DNA from: Comamonadaceae bacterium
GTDB taxonomy: Bacteria; Pseudomonadota; Gammaproteobacteria; Burkholderiales; Burkholderiaceae_C
Direction: 5' to 3'
Length of the DNA stretch: 45,838 nucleotides
Assembly: GCA_947456305.1 (NCBI GenBank)
Contig: CANGPN010000019.1
Coordinates: 1 to 45,838, forward strand
Shown here: piece by piece, positions 35,285 through 43,782 of the stretch
How positions within the stretch are numbered: the stretch's first letter is position 1
Layout of the letters: every line of letters begins with the position of its first letter
Position numbers and translations under genes: made by a program
The notes under the pieces: generated by a model
What the model was told of the DNA's origin: nothing
Seen by the model: the letters and a program-made list of their open reading frames with translations, nothing else
Databases searched by the model: none

Positions 35285-35779
35285 ATGCGTTTGCTTTTCT
35301 GCTTTTTGTGTTCTCTGCTTGTTTTATTGACGGCTTGTTCCGGCATGCCTATGGGTGCAGGCCGCACGGCCTCAACTGTGGATTTATCAGGCACTGACTT
35401 GCTGTCGCAAACCCAATTACCAGCGGGTGCCCGAGTCATTCCTGAGCAATCCACCGTCATCGGTTCAGGCAATAACTGGGTCGGTCGCGTTGTGATGGAC
35501 CCTGCGCGTGACGCCACGGCCGCTTACAGCTATTTTCTGGATACTTATCCCAGCCAAGGCTGGACTTTGCTGTCTGCCGTGCGCGCCAAAACCAGCGTGT
35601 TGTTGTTCAATAAAGGCGAGTTCAATGTGACTATTGAAATCCAGGAAGGTAATATGCTGGGCTCGGCCATGGTCGTTTTGACGCGTGCGCCGCGAGGCTC
35701 TAACGATGCATCTGCTTCCATGCCAACAAAGCCCGAGTTACCGCCGGTGGTTGACGCAGCCCCGCCTGCCAAGCAGTGA
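35285..35779 (+). CDS. Putative lipoprotein of unknown function
   Basis: The 164-residue protein has a lipoprotein signal: hydrophobic run and lipobox LLTAC with Cys18 as the predicted lipidated residue. The mature domain contains GNNWVGRVVMDPARDATAAY and SQGWTLLSAVRAKTSVLLF, a pattern seen in small DUF-type periplasmic lipoproteins; the C-terminal tail is Pro-rich. AAAGGA precedes the ATG. It lies between serS and the tRNA-Ser gene. Localisation is likely; function unknown. Confidence 0.75.
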   Translation: MRLLFCFLCSLLVLLTACSGMPMGAGRTASTVDLSGTDLLSQTQLPAGARVIPEQSTVIGSGNNWVGRVVMDPARDATAAYSYFLDTYPSQGWTLLSAVRAKTSVLLFNKGEFNVTIEIQEGNMLGSAMVVLTRAPRGSNDASASMPTKPELPPVVDAAPPAKQ

Positions 35780-35835
35780 GACTGTAGTTTGAAAAACGGG
35801 TGCGCTGATATCATTTAAGCGCACTAGCAAGACCC

Positions 35836-35927
35836 GGAAAGATGGCAGAGTGGTCGAATGCACCGGATTCGAAATCCGGCGTACAGGTTCTCCTGTACCG
35901 AGGGTTCGAATCCCTCTCTTTCCGCCA
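35836..35927 (+). tRNA. tRNA-Ser(CGA)
   Basis: Seven-base acceptor arms GGAAAGA and TCTTTCC, discriminator G and encoded CCA are present. The anticodon stem CCGGA/TCCGG encloses the loop TTCGAAA, with anticodon CGA at 35870-35872, reading UCG codons. The long variable arm (GTACAGG, TCCTGTAC) and the T-arm GAGGG/CCCTC with TTCGAAT mark it as a class II serine tRNA. Confidence 0.96.
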
Positions 35928-35940
35928 AACATCCACTTTA

Positions 35941-35967
35941 AAAAAGGCTCTTCGGGGTCTTTTTTTG
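35941..35967 (+). terminator. Intrinsic terminator after tRNA-Ser
   Basis: An 8-bp stem (AAAGGCTC / GGGTCTTT, with two G-U pairs) closed by a TTCG tetraloop runs into a long T-tract, 13 bp after the tRNA. Confidence 0.8.
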
Positions 35968-35976
35968 TTTTAAACA

Positions 35977-35993
35977 CATCATCCTATATGATG
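35977..35993. promoter_or_regulatory. Candidate TetR operator upstream of the regulator gene
   Basis: CATCAT and ATGATG form a perfect 6-bp inverted repeat with a 5-base centre, 20 bp before the TetR start. A CATCAT half-site recurs at 36651-36656 just before the MFS gene, which fits shared control by the local regulator. Assignment is by position and symmetry only. Confidence 0.4.
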
Positions 35994-36012
35994 GCCATAA
36001 TATATACCTGTC

Positions 36013-36600
36013 ATGACCACAAACCTAAGCCGCAAAGAACAGAGCCACGAGCGAATCGTCGAAGTGGCTTCACGAGCGATTCGCCGCGCCGGTTATCACG
36101 GCGTCGGGGTTGCAGACATCATGAAGGAAGCAGGGCTCACACACGGTGGCTTTTATGCGCACTTTGCATCGCGTGATGCCCTTCTGGTCGAAGCCATGCA
36201 ACAGGCCAGTCGCGAAAACCGTATCGATCTTTCAGCATCCATGGCGCGACGAATGGCCAAACGGGACTCCCGGTTTTCCGCATTCGTTTGGTCTTATCTC
36301 CATGACTCACACCTGGAAAGTGCTGAACACGGTTGTGTCGTTGCAGCCTTGTCTTCGGAAATGATGCGACAAGGCGATGACGTGCAACAAGAGGCTCGCC
36401 GCCGGGTAAAGGATCTGATTGCGTTTGTGCGGACTACGCTTCCCGATGGGGTCGATGCCGGACAAGCCGAGGTCATCACAGCAACCATGGTCGGTGCACT
36501 GCAATTAGCCCGCACGCTTGGCGGTCATGCCGGCCGTAGCTTGCTTGCACATACCCGCGAAGCTTTGTTACAACAATATCAACCCTTCTCCCTCACCTGA
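36013..36600 (+). CDS. TetR/AcrR-family transcriptional regulator
   Basis: The 195-residue protein has an N-terminal helix-turn-helix of TetR type: RIVEVASRAIRRAGYHGVGV, then DIMKEAGLTHGGFYAHFASR, in which the recognition helix and the conserved Phe-Tyr-x-His-Phe are clear. The C-terminal ligand domain resembles that of regulators controlling multidrug or aldehyde-type responses. It precedes a DHA2 exporter on the same strand with a 63-bp gap and is probably its repressor. Confidence 0.9.
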   Translation: MTTNLSRKEQSHERIVEVASRAIRRAGYHGVGVADIMKEAGLTHGGFYAHFASRDALLVEAMQQASRENRIDLSASMARRMAKRDSRFSAFVWSYLHDSHLESAEHGCVVAALSSEMMRQGDDVQQEARRRVKDLIAFVRTTLPDGVDAGQAEVITATMVGALQLARTLGGHAGRSLLAHTREALLQQYQPFSLT

Positions 36601-36663
36601 GCATTCAATTGACATAACCCTCAATTTTTTCTGACCATAAATATTACGATCATCATATAAAAC

Positions 36664-38082
36664 ATGAAAACACCTCCTACAACTTCAATCAATGCAGTTT
36701 CATCCGCAAAAACCACATCGAGTCCACCCGACAAGATGTCACCTTGGCCGGTATTCTGGGTGGCCAGCATCGCCACATTCCTGGTATCACTGGACACAAC
36801 GATGTTGTTCGCTGCCTTCGATCCTCTGCGACATGCTTTTCCCTCAGCCTCGCCGGCCGACCTCTCTTGGGTCATCAATGCTTACACGGTTGTCTACGCC
36901 ACGATGCTTATTCCTGCAGGAGGTCTTGCAGACACACATGGACGCAAGCGAGTCTTTCTATTAGGTGTGGCTTTGTTTCTGGCTGCGTCGGCAGCTTGTG
37001 GCTTAGCAGGCCATGTCGGTTGGTTGGTAGCAGCCCGTGTGCTACAAGCCATGGGTGCGGCGTTGCTGACGCCAGCGTCTCTGTCCATTGTTCTGGCGGC
37101 TTTTCCGCAAAATAAACGCGCCGTCGTGGTGAGTCTGTGGGGTGCTGTGGGAGGACTTGCTGCTGCAGTAGGGCCCAGTGCAGGCAGCTTCGTCATTGAT
37201 CATTTCGGTTGGTCTTGGGCGTTTTACATCAACTTGCCGATAGGTGGTTATGCCTTGTGGCGCGGTACTTTACTGTTGAGTGAATCGGTGACTTCCAGTC
37301 AGCGCCATCCTGTGGATATCGTCGGCATGGCCTTGTTAATACTGGCAGTAGGTTCGATCACTTTGGCTATCGTCGAGTTTGGTGCACCTCATTGGAGCCG
37401 CACAGAACTGGCCATCTTGGGCTTTATCGGCGTAATTGCCGCCGTTGCATTCATGGTTTGGGCGCGGCGCATACAACATCCGCTGGTGGATCTGTCATTG
37501 TTTCAGCATCAGACTTACCGTTACGTCAACCTGGCCACATTGACTTTTGGCATTGCGTTCTCCATGATGTTTTTAGCCTTCTTTTTCTACATGATGAATA
37601 TCTGGTACTACAGCTTGCCGCTGGCCGGTTTGGCTGTCACCCCCGGCCCTTTGCTGGTCATGCCAACAGCTATCATCACCGGCAGACTCGCCTCACGCTT
37701 AGGCCATAGACGATTTTTGGTGGGCGGTTCGCTGCTGTATGCCATCAGCAGCTTGTGGTTTTTTCTGGTGCCGGGCAATGAACCGAACTATTTACAGCAC
37801 TGGCTGCCAGGTCTGGCGATGAGCGGGATTGCGGTGGGTTTGGTGCTGCCGTCTTTGTCTGCAGCTGCTGTGAGTCGCTTGCCTGTAGACCACTACGCGG
37901 TGGGCAGTGCTGTCAATCAGGCGACGCGCCAAATCGGCTCGGTACTGGGTGTGGCGGTCACGGTGGCACTGCTCGGCCATGCATCCCTGTCGCGTGCAGA
38001 CTTTGATTCGTTCTACCTGTTGCATGTTGCTTTGGCATTGCTGACCGGACTTTTATGTATGCGTGTAGATACCAAGCCTTGA
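36664..38082 (+). CDS. DHA2-family MFS drug exporter
   Basis: The 472-residue product has about 14 membrane segments, the DHA2 type of proton-coupled drug exporter. Motif A is GGLADTHGRKRVFLLG after helix 2, and the exporter motif C region reads GGLAAAVGPSAGSFV. The N-terminal ~40 residues are soluble and Thr/Ser/Pro-rich. Substrate unknown. It ends 2 bp before the end of the convergent amidase gene. Confidence 0.9.
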   Translation: MKTPPTTSINAVSSAKTTSSPPDKMSPWPVFWVASIATFLVSLDTTMLFAAFDPLRHAFPSASPADLSWVINAYTVVYATMLIPAGGLADTHGRKRVFLLGVALFLAASAACGLAGHVGWLVAARVLQAMGAALLTPASLSIVLAAFPQNKRAVVVSLWGAVGGLAAAVGPSAGSFVIDHFGWSWAFYINLPIGGYALWRGTLLLSESVTSSQRHPVDIVGMALLILAVGSITLAIVEFGAPHWSRTELAILGFIGVIAAVAFMVWARRIQHPLVDLSLFQHQTYRYVNLATLTFGIAFSMMFLAFFFYMMNIWYYSLPLAGLAVTPGPLLVMPTAIITGRLASRLGHRRFLVGGSLLYAISSLWFFLVPGNEPNYLQHWLPGLAMSGIAVGLVLPSLSAAAVSRLPVDHYAVGSAVNQATRQIGSVLGVAVTVALLGHASLSRADFDSFYLLHVALALLTGLLCMRVDTKP

Positions 38083-38084
38083 AC

Positions 38085-39512
38085 TTAAGTGTCATGAAAG
38101 TGCTGCACGCATTCCGGTGATTGAGCATGCCAGAAAGTTTCTTGCTGGTACGCATATCCCAAACGCAGCAAATCCGGCTCAGCGAATGGACGTCCGATCA
38201 ACTGTAGGCCTAATGGCATACCTTGAGTGTCAAAGCCAGCAGGAAGAACCAATGTGGGAAGTCCAAGAAATGAAATTGGTCTTGTAAAGCGCAACAGTTG
38301 ATGGATGGTTGCTTCAATATTTTGAGCAACGTCTGTTGCAGTTTCTGATCGCAGGGGTGTACAAATAGGCATGGCGGGAGCCAACAGCACGTCCACTTTA
38401 TCGAATACTTTGCGCATAAAGGCAGAGAGGACTGCTTTGCGAGTTCGCAAAATGTTGATGTAAGTGGATATGGGAATCACGACGCCGCGTTCTAAACGAA
38501 TTCTCATTTGTCGGGTGAATACATCATTGCCGTATTGACGCAAATTTGAAAGATGTATGGCAGTGCCTTCGCTGGCAGTGATCAAGCTCACAGCGGCTTC
38601 GTGCGGGCGTAAGTCAGGTAAAGCAACTGGAACCAGTTCACATCCTAAATCACGCAGTAATTGCGCACTGCTCGCCAATTTTTGCTCAACCTCCGGTTCA
38701 AGGTCTGCATTCAAATCATTAAGCGCAATGCCTACACGCCAGCCACGCACAGGTTTTTTTATGGCTGATAAATAATCAGCTGGTGGTTGATGGACTGTCG
38801 TGGGGTCTTGTGGATCCGGACCGGCAATGGCTTGCATCAAAAGCGCACAGTCATAAGCAGTGCGTGCCAAAGGCCCGACCACATCAAGTGAAGGTGACAG
38901 GCTCATGGTGCCGGTTCTGCTGACCCTGCCGTATGTTGGTTTAAGTCCCGTGATACCGCACATGGCAGCAGGAAGCCGAATAGAACCTGCAGTGTCAGAA
39001 CCAAGTGCCCCCAATACAAATCGTGCGGCAACCGCACTGGCTGAGCCACTGGACGAGCCACCGGGGATCCGGTCTGTGTTCCACGGATTAAGGCAATCTC
39101 CAACCAAAGAATTATGTCCAGTGGGGCCGACTGCAAACGCAGACATATTCAGCACACCCAATTGAATAGCTCCAGCAGTGTCCAAACGCTGGAGAGCTGT
39201 AGATGTTTGGGTAGGCACAGGCAGTGGTAACTTGGTGCCGCAAGAAGACGAAACGCCGGAGCGGTAAAACATATCTTTGTGTGCAAGCGGAATGCCGTGC
39301 AACGGACTGCGAGCACTGCCCCGCGCCTGTTCTTGATCTAGTGACAATGCCTGTGCGAGTGAGGCATCCTCATCAACGCGTAAAAATGCATTCAGCACTG
39401 GATTCAATTTGGCAATATGTTTAAGCGATTCTCTGACCAGTTCTACCGAGGAAACTTTTTTGGCAGCCAATGCATCCGAGGTCTCGGCCAGTGTCATGGT
39501 ATGTAAATTCAT
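38085..39512 (-). CDS. Amidase-signature-family amidase
   Basis: The 475-residue enzyme has the Ser-cisSer-Lys catalytic set: Lys in HGIPLAHKDMFYRSG, the cis-Ser in GGSSSGSASAVAARF and the nucleophile in GSDTAGSIRLPAAMCG, followed by LKPTYGRVSRTG. It hydrolyses a C-N amide bond. Its start overlaps the small gene upstream by four bases (ATGA), like AtzE with AtzG or GatA with GatC. A role as the housekeeping GatA is unlikely, because gatB is absent and the context is catabolic. Substrate unknown. Confidence 0.88.
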   Translation of the reverse strand: MNLHTMTLAETSDALAAKKVSSVELVRESLKHIAKLNPVLNAFLRVDEDASLAQALSLDQEQARGSARSPLHGIPLAHKDMFYRSGVSSSCGTKLPLPVPTQTSTALQRLDTAGAIQLGVLNMSAFAVGPTGHNSLVGDCLNPWNTDRIPGGSSSGSASAVAARFVLGALGSDTAGSIRLPAAMCGITGLKPTYGRVSRTGTMSLSPSLDVVGPLARTAYDCALLMQAIAGPDPQDPTTVHQPPADYLSAIKKPVRGWRVGIALNDLNADLEPEVEQKLASSAQLLRDLGCELVPVALPDLRPHEAAVSLITASEGTAIHLSNLRQYGNDVFTRQMRIRLERGVVIPISTYINILRTRKAVLSAFMRKVFDKVDVLLAPAMPICTPLRSETATDVAQNIEATIHQLLRFTRPISFLGLPTLVLPAGFDTQGMPLGLQLIGRPFAEPDLLRLGYAYQQETFWHAQSPECVQHFHDT

Positions 39513-39736
39513 CGATGCGCCTCTTCGACCAGAGCGGCAATAAAGTCACCGGATTCGCTGTAGAAAGATAAATTCTCAAACACGGGGCTTAAGGCCGTTA
39601 ACTGCGCATTGAGCACCTCTGCAATCTTGTCGGGTTGCTCTAGCGGAGTCAGTCCTGCCGCGCGAAATGCAGCCAGTAGTTGCTCAGTCGTTATTGCGTA
39701 TGGTTCTCCATCGGCATGTAAATCAGAATTACGCAT
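39509..39736 (-). CDS. Small GatC/AtzG-like protein, probable amidase partner
   Basis: The 75-residue protein is helical, with AITTEQLLAAFRAAGLTPLE and DKIAEVLNAQLTALSPVFEN. Size, helical pattern and the 4-bp overlap with an amidase gene resemble AtzG and GatC, small subunits that wrap and stabilise amidase-signature enzymes. The sequence similarity is too weak by eye for a firm family call. Confidence 0.55.
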   Translation of the reverse strand: MRNSDLHADGEPYAITTEQLLAAFRAAGLTPLEQPDKIAEVLNAQLTALSPVFENLSFYSESGDFIAALVEEAHR

Positions 39737-39800
39737 TCAAGCACCTTGATTTCATTTAAAAAATAACCATTTGAATTTTTAAATATGTATATGTTGTCTG

Positions 39801-40691
39801 TTAATCGGCACTTTGATTTTTTACAAATTCGTACATTTGAGTGTGATCAGCACCCTTGCCAAGCGATTGATCGCCAGCTTGCCAAATTTCCAGACACTTT
39901 GCTGAAAACTGAGATGCCGACTCTACTTGCTCCATAAATCTATGCGCGGTTTCCAGATCCTTTTTCATGAGAGATAAAGCAAAACCAGAATTGAATGCAG
40001 CTGAAAGCATAAAAGCTTCAACCTTGTTTTCAGTGGTATTGTTTTTGGCGGTAGACGCATTAAAGACTTGATTGACCAAATGCGGATCAATACCGAATTT
40101 AACGGCAGAAGAAAGGGCTTCTGACACTGCAAGCAAACCGGCAGCTGACACGTAATTGTTCAATGCTTTCACCGCATGACCGGCACCTTCACTGCCGACA
40201 TGGGTCAGCGTTTGACCAAGCGCGGTCAGCACAGGGAGGGCCACTTCGGTCCAATCCTGCGCACCTCCCACCATGATGGCAAGTGTCCCGGCCTGAGCTC
40301 TCTTAACGCCACCGGATACGGGTGCGTCGATAAATCCAATGCCTAATGCTTTAAGTTTGGCCGCATTATTTCGAGAATGCATGGGATCGGAAGAGCCCAT
40401 GTCAATAAGAAGATTTCCAGGCTTTAATATTTTGGAAATCGCTTGATCTCCATCCCAAAGTAATGCATCAACAATGGGGCTGTCGGGCAGCATGAGTACC
40501 ACCACAGAAGCCGCCAGAACAGCATCAACTGCAGTTGCAGACCAAGTGAAATGGGAGATGCCGGAGAAATGCTCAGCAAGCTTTGTATCTTTGTCGTAAC
40601 CATGAACAATATACCCGGCTTTGAGTAAATTAAGTGCCATAGGCGTACCCATTTGACCGAGGCCGATAAAGGCAATTATTGGTTTGTCCAC
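39801..40691 (-). CDS. 3-hydroxyisobutyrate-dehydrogenase-family oxidoreductase
   Basis: The 296-residue enzyme has an N-terminal dinucleotide-binding motif (FIGLGQMGTPMALNLLKAGY), the substrate-binding block DAPVSGGVKRAQAGTLAIMV and the catalytic Lys in GAGHAVKALNNYV. Members reduce or oxidise 3-hydroxyacids such as 3-hydroxyisobutyrate and tartronate semialdehyde. It overlaps no neighbour but lies 2 bp from the carboxymuconolactone-decarboxylase-like gene, in the same operon. Actual substrate unknown. Confidence 0.88.
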   Translation of the reverse strand: MDKPIIAFIGLGQMGTPMALNLLKAGYIVHGYDKDTKLAEHFSGISHFTWSATAVDAVLAASVVVLMLPDSPIVDALLWDGDQAISKILKPGNLLIDMGSSDPMHSRNNAAKLKALGIGFIDAPVSGGVKRAQAGTLAIMVGGAQDWTEVALPVLTALGQTLTHVGSEGAGHAVKALNNYVSAAGLLAVSEALSSAVKFGIDPHLVNQVFNASTAKNNTTENKVEAFMLSAAFNSGFALSLMKKDLETAHRFMEQVESASQFSAKCLEIWQAGDQSLGKGADHTQMYEFVKNQSAD

Positions 40692-40693
40692 GC

Positions 40694-41071
40694 TCAGACT
40701 CCCATTTCTTTGAATACTTCTTTGGCATTGCGGAAGGAGTCAATCGCTGCAGGTACGCCGCAATAAATCGCAGTTTGCATGAACACTTCTTTGATCTCAT
40801 CTTTGCTAAGACCGTTGTTGATAGCACCACGCACATGAAGTTTGAGTTCATGCGGCCGGTTGAGTGCGGTGAGCATTGCCAGGTTCAATAAGCTTCGGGT
40901 TTTACGATCCAGCCCGGGGCGATTCCAGATCTCATTCCAGCAGTATTCGGTAACGAGTTCCTGCATAGGCATATTGAAATCATCCGCATTCTTAATGGAG
41001 TTATCGACATATTCACTGCCCAGTACGGCGCGTCGCGTGGCCAGGCCTTTGTCGAATGCTTCTTTGTTCAT
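40694..41071 (-). CDS. Carboxymuconolactone-decarboxylase-family protein
   Basis: The 125-residue protein has the family core: EYCWNEIWNRPGLDRKTRSL, then LLNLAMLTALNRPHELKLHV and AIYCGVPAAIDSFRNAKEVF. This resembles 4-carboxymuconolactone decarboxylase (PcaC) in length and in the WxRPGLxxKTRSL and YCGxPAA patterns. No other beta-ketoadipate genes are present, so PcaC activity is not certain. The start overlaps the GntR stop by four bases. Confidence 0.85.
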   Translation of the reverse strand: MNKEAFDKGLATRRAVLGSEYVDNSIKNADDFNMPMQELVTEYCWNEIWNRPGLDRKTRSLLNLAMLTALNRPHELKLHVRGAINNGLSKDEIKEVFMQTAIYCGVPAAIDSFRNAKEVFKEMGV

Positions 41072-41781
41072 GGTTTTCTCCTGTGGGTTTTGTCGGGTTG
41101 AATGTGTGCTTCTTCAGCGGGTGATTTAAGAATAGCCAACGCAGCAAGTTCTGCATGAGCCACATGCGTCTCAGCAAGCCTTTGGGCGCTAACAGCATCA
41201 TGTTTATTGATGGCATTGAAAATGGCCTTGATCTCGCGCAGACTCGCAGGCAGTCGACTGTCTAAGAGCAATGATGTTGACCGTAAAAGACTGATGCGTG
41301 AAAGCAGTCCCCCCAGAATCTCAGCCACCAGCGTATTTCCACACCCATCCAAAAGTGCTGCGTAAAAATGCTGTTTAGCTTTAAGAATGTCAGGGTGTGA
41401 TTGATGACTTATGCCAAGACTGAGTTCATCAACCGCTTGTTTCAGTTGGCTTATTTGCTCAGTACTTGCATGTCGTGCGCATTCTGCGGCGGCATGACCT
41501 TCAAGCAGTTTACGTACAGCGTATAACTCGTGCGCTTCTTCCACTGTGACAGTAGCCACCATCGGACCGCGGTGAGGAATGTTGACAATCAACTTTTCTG
41601 CTTCCAGCCTGCGCAATGCTTCTCTTAGTGAGGGACGGCTGACACCCAGTTTTTCACATAAATCACGCTCGATGAGTTTTTGACCGGGAAGAAGCACCCC
41701 AGACGTGATCGCAGAGCGCAGCTGGTTTTCGGTTTGAATCCGAAGCGGGTCAAAGCGGATAATTTTCAAATCTGCAGTCAT
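41068..41781 (-). CDS. GntR/FadR-subfamily transcriptional regulator
   Basis: The 237-residue protein has an N-terminal winged helix of GntR type: NQLRSAITSGVLLPGQKLIE, then KLGVSRPSLREALRRLEAEK. An FCD-type helical ligand domain follows (about residues 80-220; YAVRKLLEGHAAAECARHAS). FCD regulators usually sense small organic acids and repress their own catabolic operon. It is the second gene of this operon, and a FadR-type palindrome lies in the operon promoter. Confidence 0.9.
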   Translation of the reverse strand: MTADLKIIRFDPLRIQTENQLRSAITSGVLLPGQKLIERDLCEKLGVSRPSLREALRRLEAEKLIVNIPHRGPMVATVTVEEAHELYAVRKLLEGHAAAECARHASTEQISQLKQAVDELSLGISHQSHPDILKAKQHFYAALLDGCGNTLVAEILGGLLSRISLLRSTSLLLDSRLPASLREIKAIFNAINKHDAVSAQRLAETHVAHAELAALAILKSPAEEAHIQPDKTHRRKP

Positions 41782-41800
41782 TTATTCATCTCTTAAGTTG

Positions 41801-42469
41801 TTAGCGGTAACTGCCATCCCATGGGCCCGGGATAAGACTTGCTGATTCGCCGCCGTCCTTTAATTTAGGGCGATTGAGCGTGAACATGGAACCAGCATTG
41901 ACGACTGAATAATCCATGTAACCCAAACGAGCCAAAGGTTGAACCATGGCCAAATCGAACATGCCGTTGGTGATGTAAGCCTCGTCTATATAAATGCCGA
42001 CCACTTCCCCCAATACCATCCAATATGAAGGCTCAGTCGCACCCTCTGGAACGGGAAGAGGTTCAATTTTCCAACAACGACATTCAAGAGCTGCTGGGGC
42101 TTCTGCGACTCTCGGAGGTTTGACATAAAAAGAGGCGGCGGGAGTTACCCCCGAGAGAGCAAATTCATCCACGTGTCTATTGACTGGCGCAGAACTCATG
42201 TTCATTGCCTCGCGCAGTGTGCTGCTTACGATGGAGCAGACGAATTCGCCGGTTTCCTCTATATTGATTAAGCTATCTTTTTTGCCTACTGAGGAAAACA
42301 TCACCATCTTTGGTCTGTCACTGACAGCATTGAAAAAGCTGTAGGGTGCAAGGTTCAGAGCGCCTTTTGTACTGAGCGTAGAAATCCAGCCAAGCGGCCT
42401 AGGTACTATCAAAGCCTTGAAAGGATCGTGTGCGAGCCCATGCTTGTTTGTCCGCGTGTCGTAATGCAT
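41801..42469 (-). CDS. Flavin-reductase-like (FMN-binding split barrel) protein
   Basis: The 222-residue protein has the flavin-reductase-like split-barrel motif: LIVPRPLGWISTLSTKGALN, then LAPYSFFNAVSDRPKMVMFS, with a later GEVVGIYIDEAY. Relatives supply reduced flavin to a monooxygenase or act as oxidoreductases themselves. No monooxygenase is present in this operon. It is the first gene of the catabolic operon and starts about 27 bp after the predicted -10 box. Confidence 0.85.
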   Translation of the reverse strand: MHYDTRTNKHGLAHDPFKALIVPRPLGWISTLSTKGALNLAPYSFFNAVSDRPKMVMFSSVGKKDSLINIEETGEFVCSIVSSTLREAMNMSSAPVNRHVDEFALSGVTPAASFYVKPPRVAEAPAALECRCWKIEPLPVPEGATEPSYWMVLGEVVGIYIDEAYITNGMFDLAMVQPLARLGYMDYSVVNAGSMFTLNRPKLKDGGESASLIPGPWDGSYR

Positions 42470-42495
42470 GAATTAAAAATCCGTATAAAGCGTTG

Positions 42496-42524
42496 AGAAT
42501 ACAGATTGTCTGACAATGTGTCAA
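42496..42524 (-). promoter_or_regulatory. Promoter of the catabolic operon
   Basis: On the reverse strand, TTGACA (42524-42519) and TATTCT (42501-42496) are separated by exactly 17 bp, close to the sigma-70 consensus. The predicted start site is a short distance upstream of the first gene at 42469. Confidence 0.7.
42505..42517. promoter_or_regulatory. FadR/GntR-type operator between -35 and -10
   Basis: ATTGTC-T-GACAAT is a perfect 13-bp palindrome and matches the FadR-subfamily pattern TxGTxxxACxA. It lies inside the promoter spacer, where a bound repressor would block RNA polymerase. The likely ligand-controlled repressor is the GntR protein of the same operon. Confidence 0.65.
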
Positions 42525-42580
42525 TATGACTGTATTTGTTATACCTTTAACTTCTCACCGCGATGCTGATTTAATCCACC

Positions 42581-42626
42581 AATAAAAACACCCCAAAGAC
42601 CGGACGTTTGTCCAAGCTTTGGGGTG
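42581..42626 (-). terminator. Intrinsic terminator of the 42670-43512 gene
   Basis: A 10-bp perfect stem (CACCCCAAAG / CTTTGGGGTG) encloses a second small hairpin (GGAC / GTCC). On the reverse strand it is followed by a run of Ts (bases 42588-42584), as expected for a terminator of the gene read leftwards. Confidence 0.8.
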
Positions 42627-42669
42627 AAGTTGATGTGTTAGATTTTTTTAAATTTATAAGTTAGAGTGT

Positions 42670-43512
42670 TTAGCTCAGCTCAGCCGTTTTATCAACCGCT
42701 GTCATTTGATTATTTTTAAAACTTTCAATACTTTCACTGATTCTTCTTAAATTAGATTCAACAGCCGAGAAGATCAAGTACAAAGCAAGCAGCATGAATA
42801 TTCCAAATGCACCACCGGCAACTGCTAATACAAAAACTGCACGGGTTTTTGCTGCAAAAACCCTTGCTTCTTCTTCGCGACGTTCACTCTCTATTCTTTC
42901 TTGTTCACTTTGATTGAATTCAGCAATATTGTTTTTAATTTCATCCCAAATTTCAAGATGGTAAAAGGTGGATTCCATCAATAACTTGATCTCAGGCTTC
43001 TTTTTAACGAATTCAATGATTTGTTGATTTGAAAGCACTGCACAATTGAATTTGACGCTGTCAGTCACCCAAGCTTGACCTCTATCGTGCTTGCGATCGT
43101 CGGCATTGCGTTGCAACCACTGTCTGGCACCTTCTTCATCTATAGATGTATTTTGTTTTGTCTTGGCATCAAATTCTTTGGTGCAAGCAAAAAGTTGCCT
43201 GGCTTCAGTTAAATATTTTTTTTCGACGGGCTTTTCCTGCTTGGGTTCTTCTGCCGGTGCATCCTCTGGCTCTTCTTTAGGTGGTGGTTCTACTTTTTTA
43301 GATTGTTGAATTTTCTTTAAGAAATCTTCAACGTTCACCGTCGCTGCGGGTGCGGTTTTGGCCGGCGCAGGTTCTTTGGGTTTTTGTGAATATTCAATGG
43401 CTGCATAAATCAAAGCTCCAATAGTGGTGATTAAAGCAAGACTCATGATGGCGAGAATCACAAATTTGAATATTTTCAGGAAAAAGACTTCGGTGCTGTT
43501 ATCGGTGCTCAC
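42670..43512 (-). CDS. Two-pass membrane protein of unknown function
   Basis: The 280-residue product has a membrane helix at about residues 12-36 (FVILAIMSLALITTIGALIY), a Pro/Glu/Lys-rich linker, a helical middle domain with two cysteines (LFACTKEF and FNCAVLS), and a second helix at about 225-248 (VFVLAVAGGAFGIFMLLALY) followed by a charged tail. The domain between the helices is probably periplasmic. Lower GC and different codon use than the preceding genes suggest it belongs to the AT-rich stretch. I do not recognise the family. Confidence 0.6.
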   Translation of the reverse strand: MSTDNSTEVFFLKIFKFVILAIMSLALITTIGALIYAAIEYSQKPKEPAPAKTAPAATVNVEDFLKKIQQSKKVEPPPKEEPEDAPAEEPKQEKPVEKKYLTEARQLFACTKEFDAKTKQNTSIDEEGARQWLQRNADDRKHDRGQAWVTDSVKFNCAVLSNQQIIEFVKKKPEIKLLMESTFYHLEIWDEIKNNIAEFNQSEQERIESERREEEARVFAAKTRAVFVLAVAGGAFGIFMLLALYLIFSAVESNLRRISESIESFKNNQMTAVDKTAELS

Positions 43513-43723
43513 AAATAAATTCCTTTTAAAGATATAAAAATAAGATTCTAATTCTGAATTATTGCCATTTGATTAATTTTATTAAACCAGTAGTAATTTA
43601 TGAAAGCCCAATACCAATGCTTCAAGCACTAATCGGAATGAATTAAGCGGCTTGGATTAAGTCTTGGTATTTTGTGTGGAAATACAAGTGACAGGCGAGT
43701 AGCAATTAATGCATACAGGTCCA

Positions 43724-43742
43724 TCGCCAGGTAAATTGGCGA
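43724..43742. repeat. Small inverted repeat in intergenic space
   Basis: TCGCCA and TGGCGA form a perfect 6-bp stem with a 7-base loop about 40 bp beyond the stop of the reverse-strand gene at 43783. No T-tract follows. The rest of the 270-bp gap (43513-43782) shows nothing else I can name. Confidence 0.3.
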
Positions 43743-43782
43743 GGGACGAGACAATACAGCGCAGTTCCGGTTGTGTAACGTG

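Noticed and set aside
38085-39736. Amidase and small protein as GatA-GatC of the amidotransferase
   Set aside because: There is no gatB, the context is a catabolic operon, and the small protein is only weakly GatC-like; an AtzE-AtzG type pair fits better.
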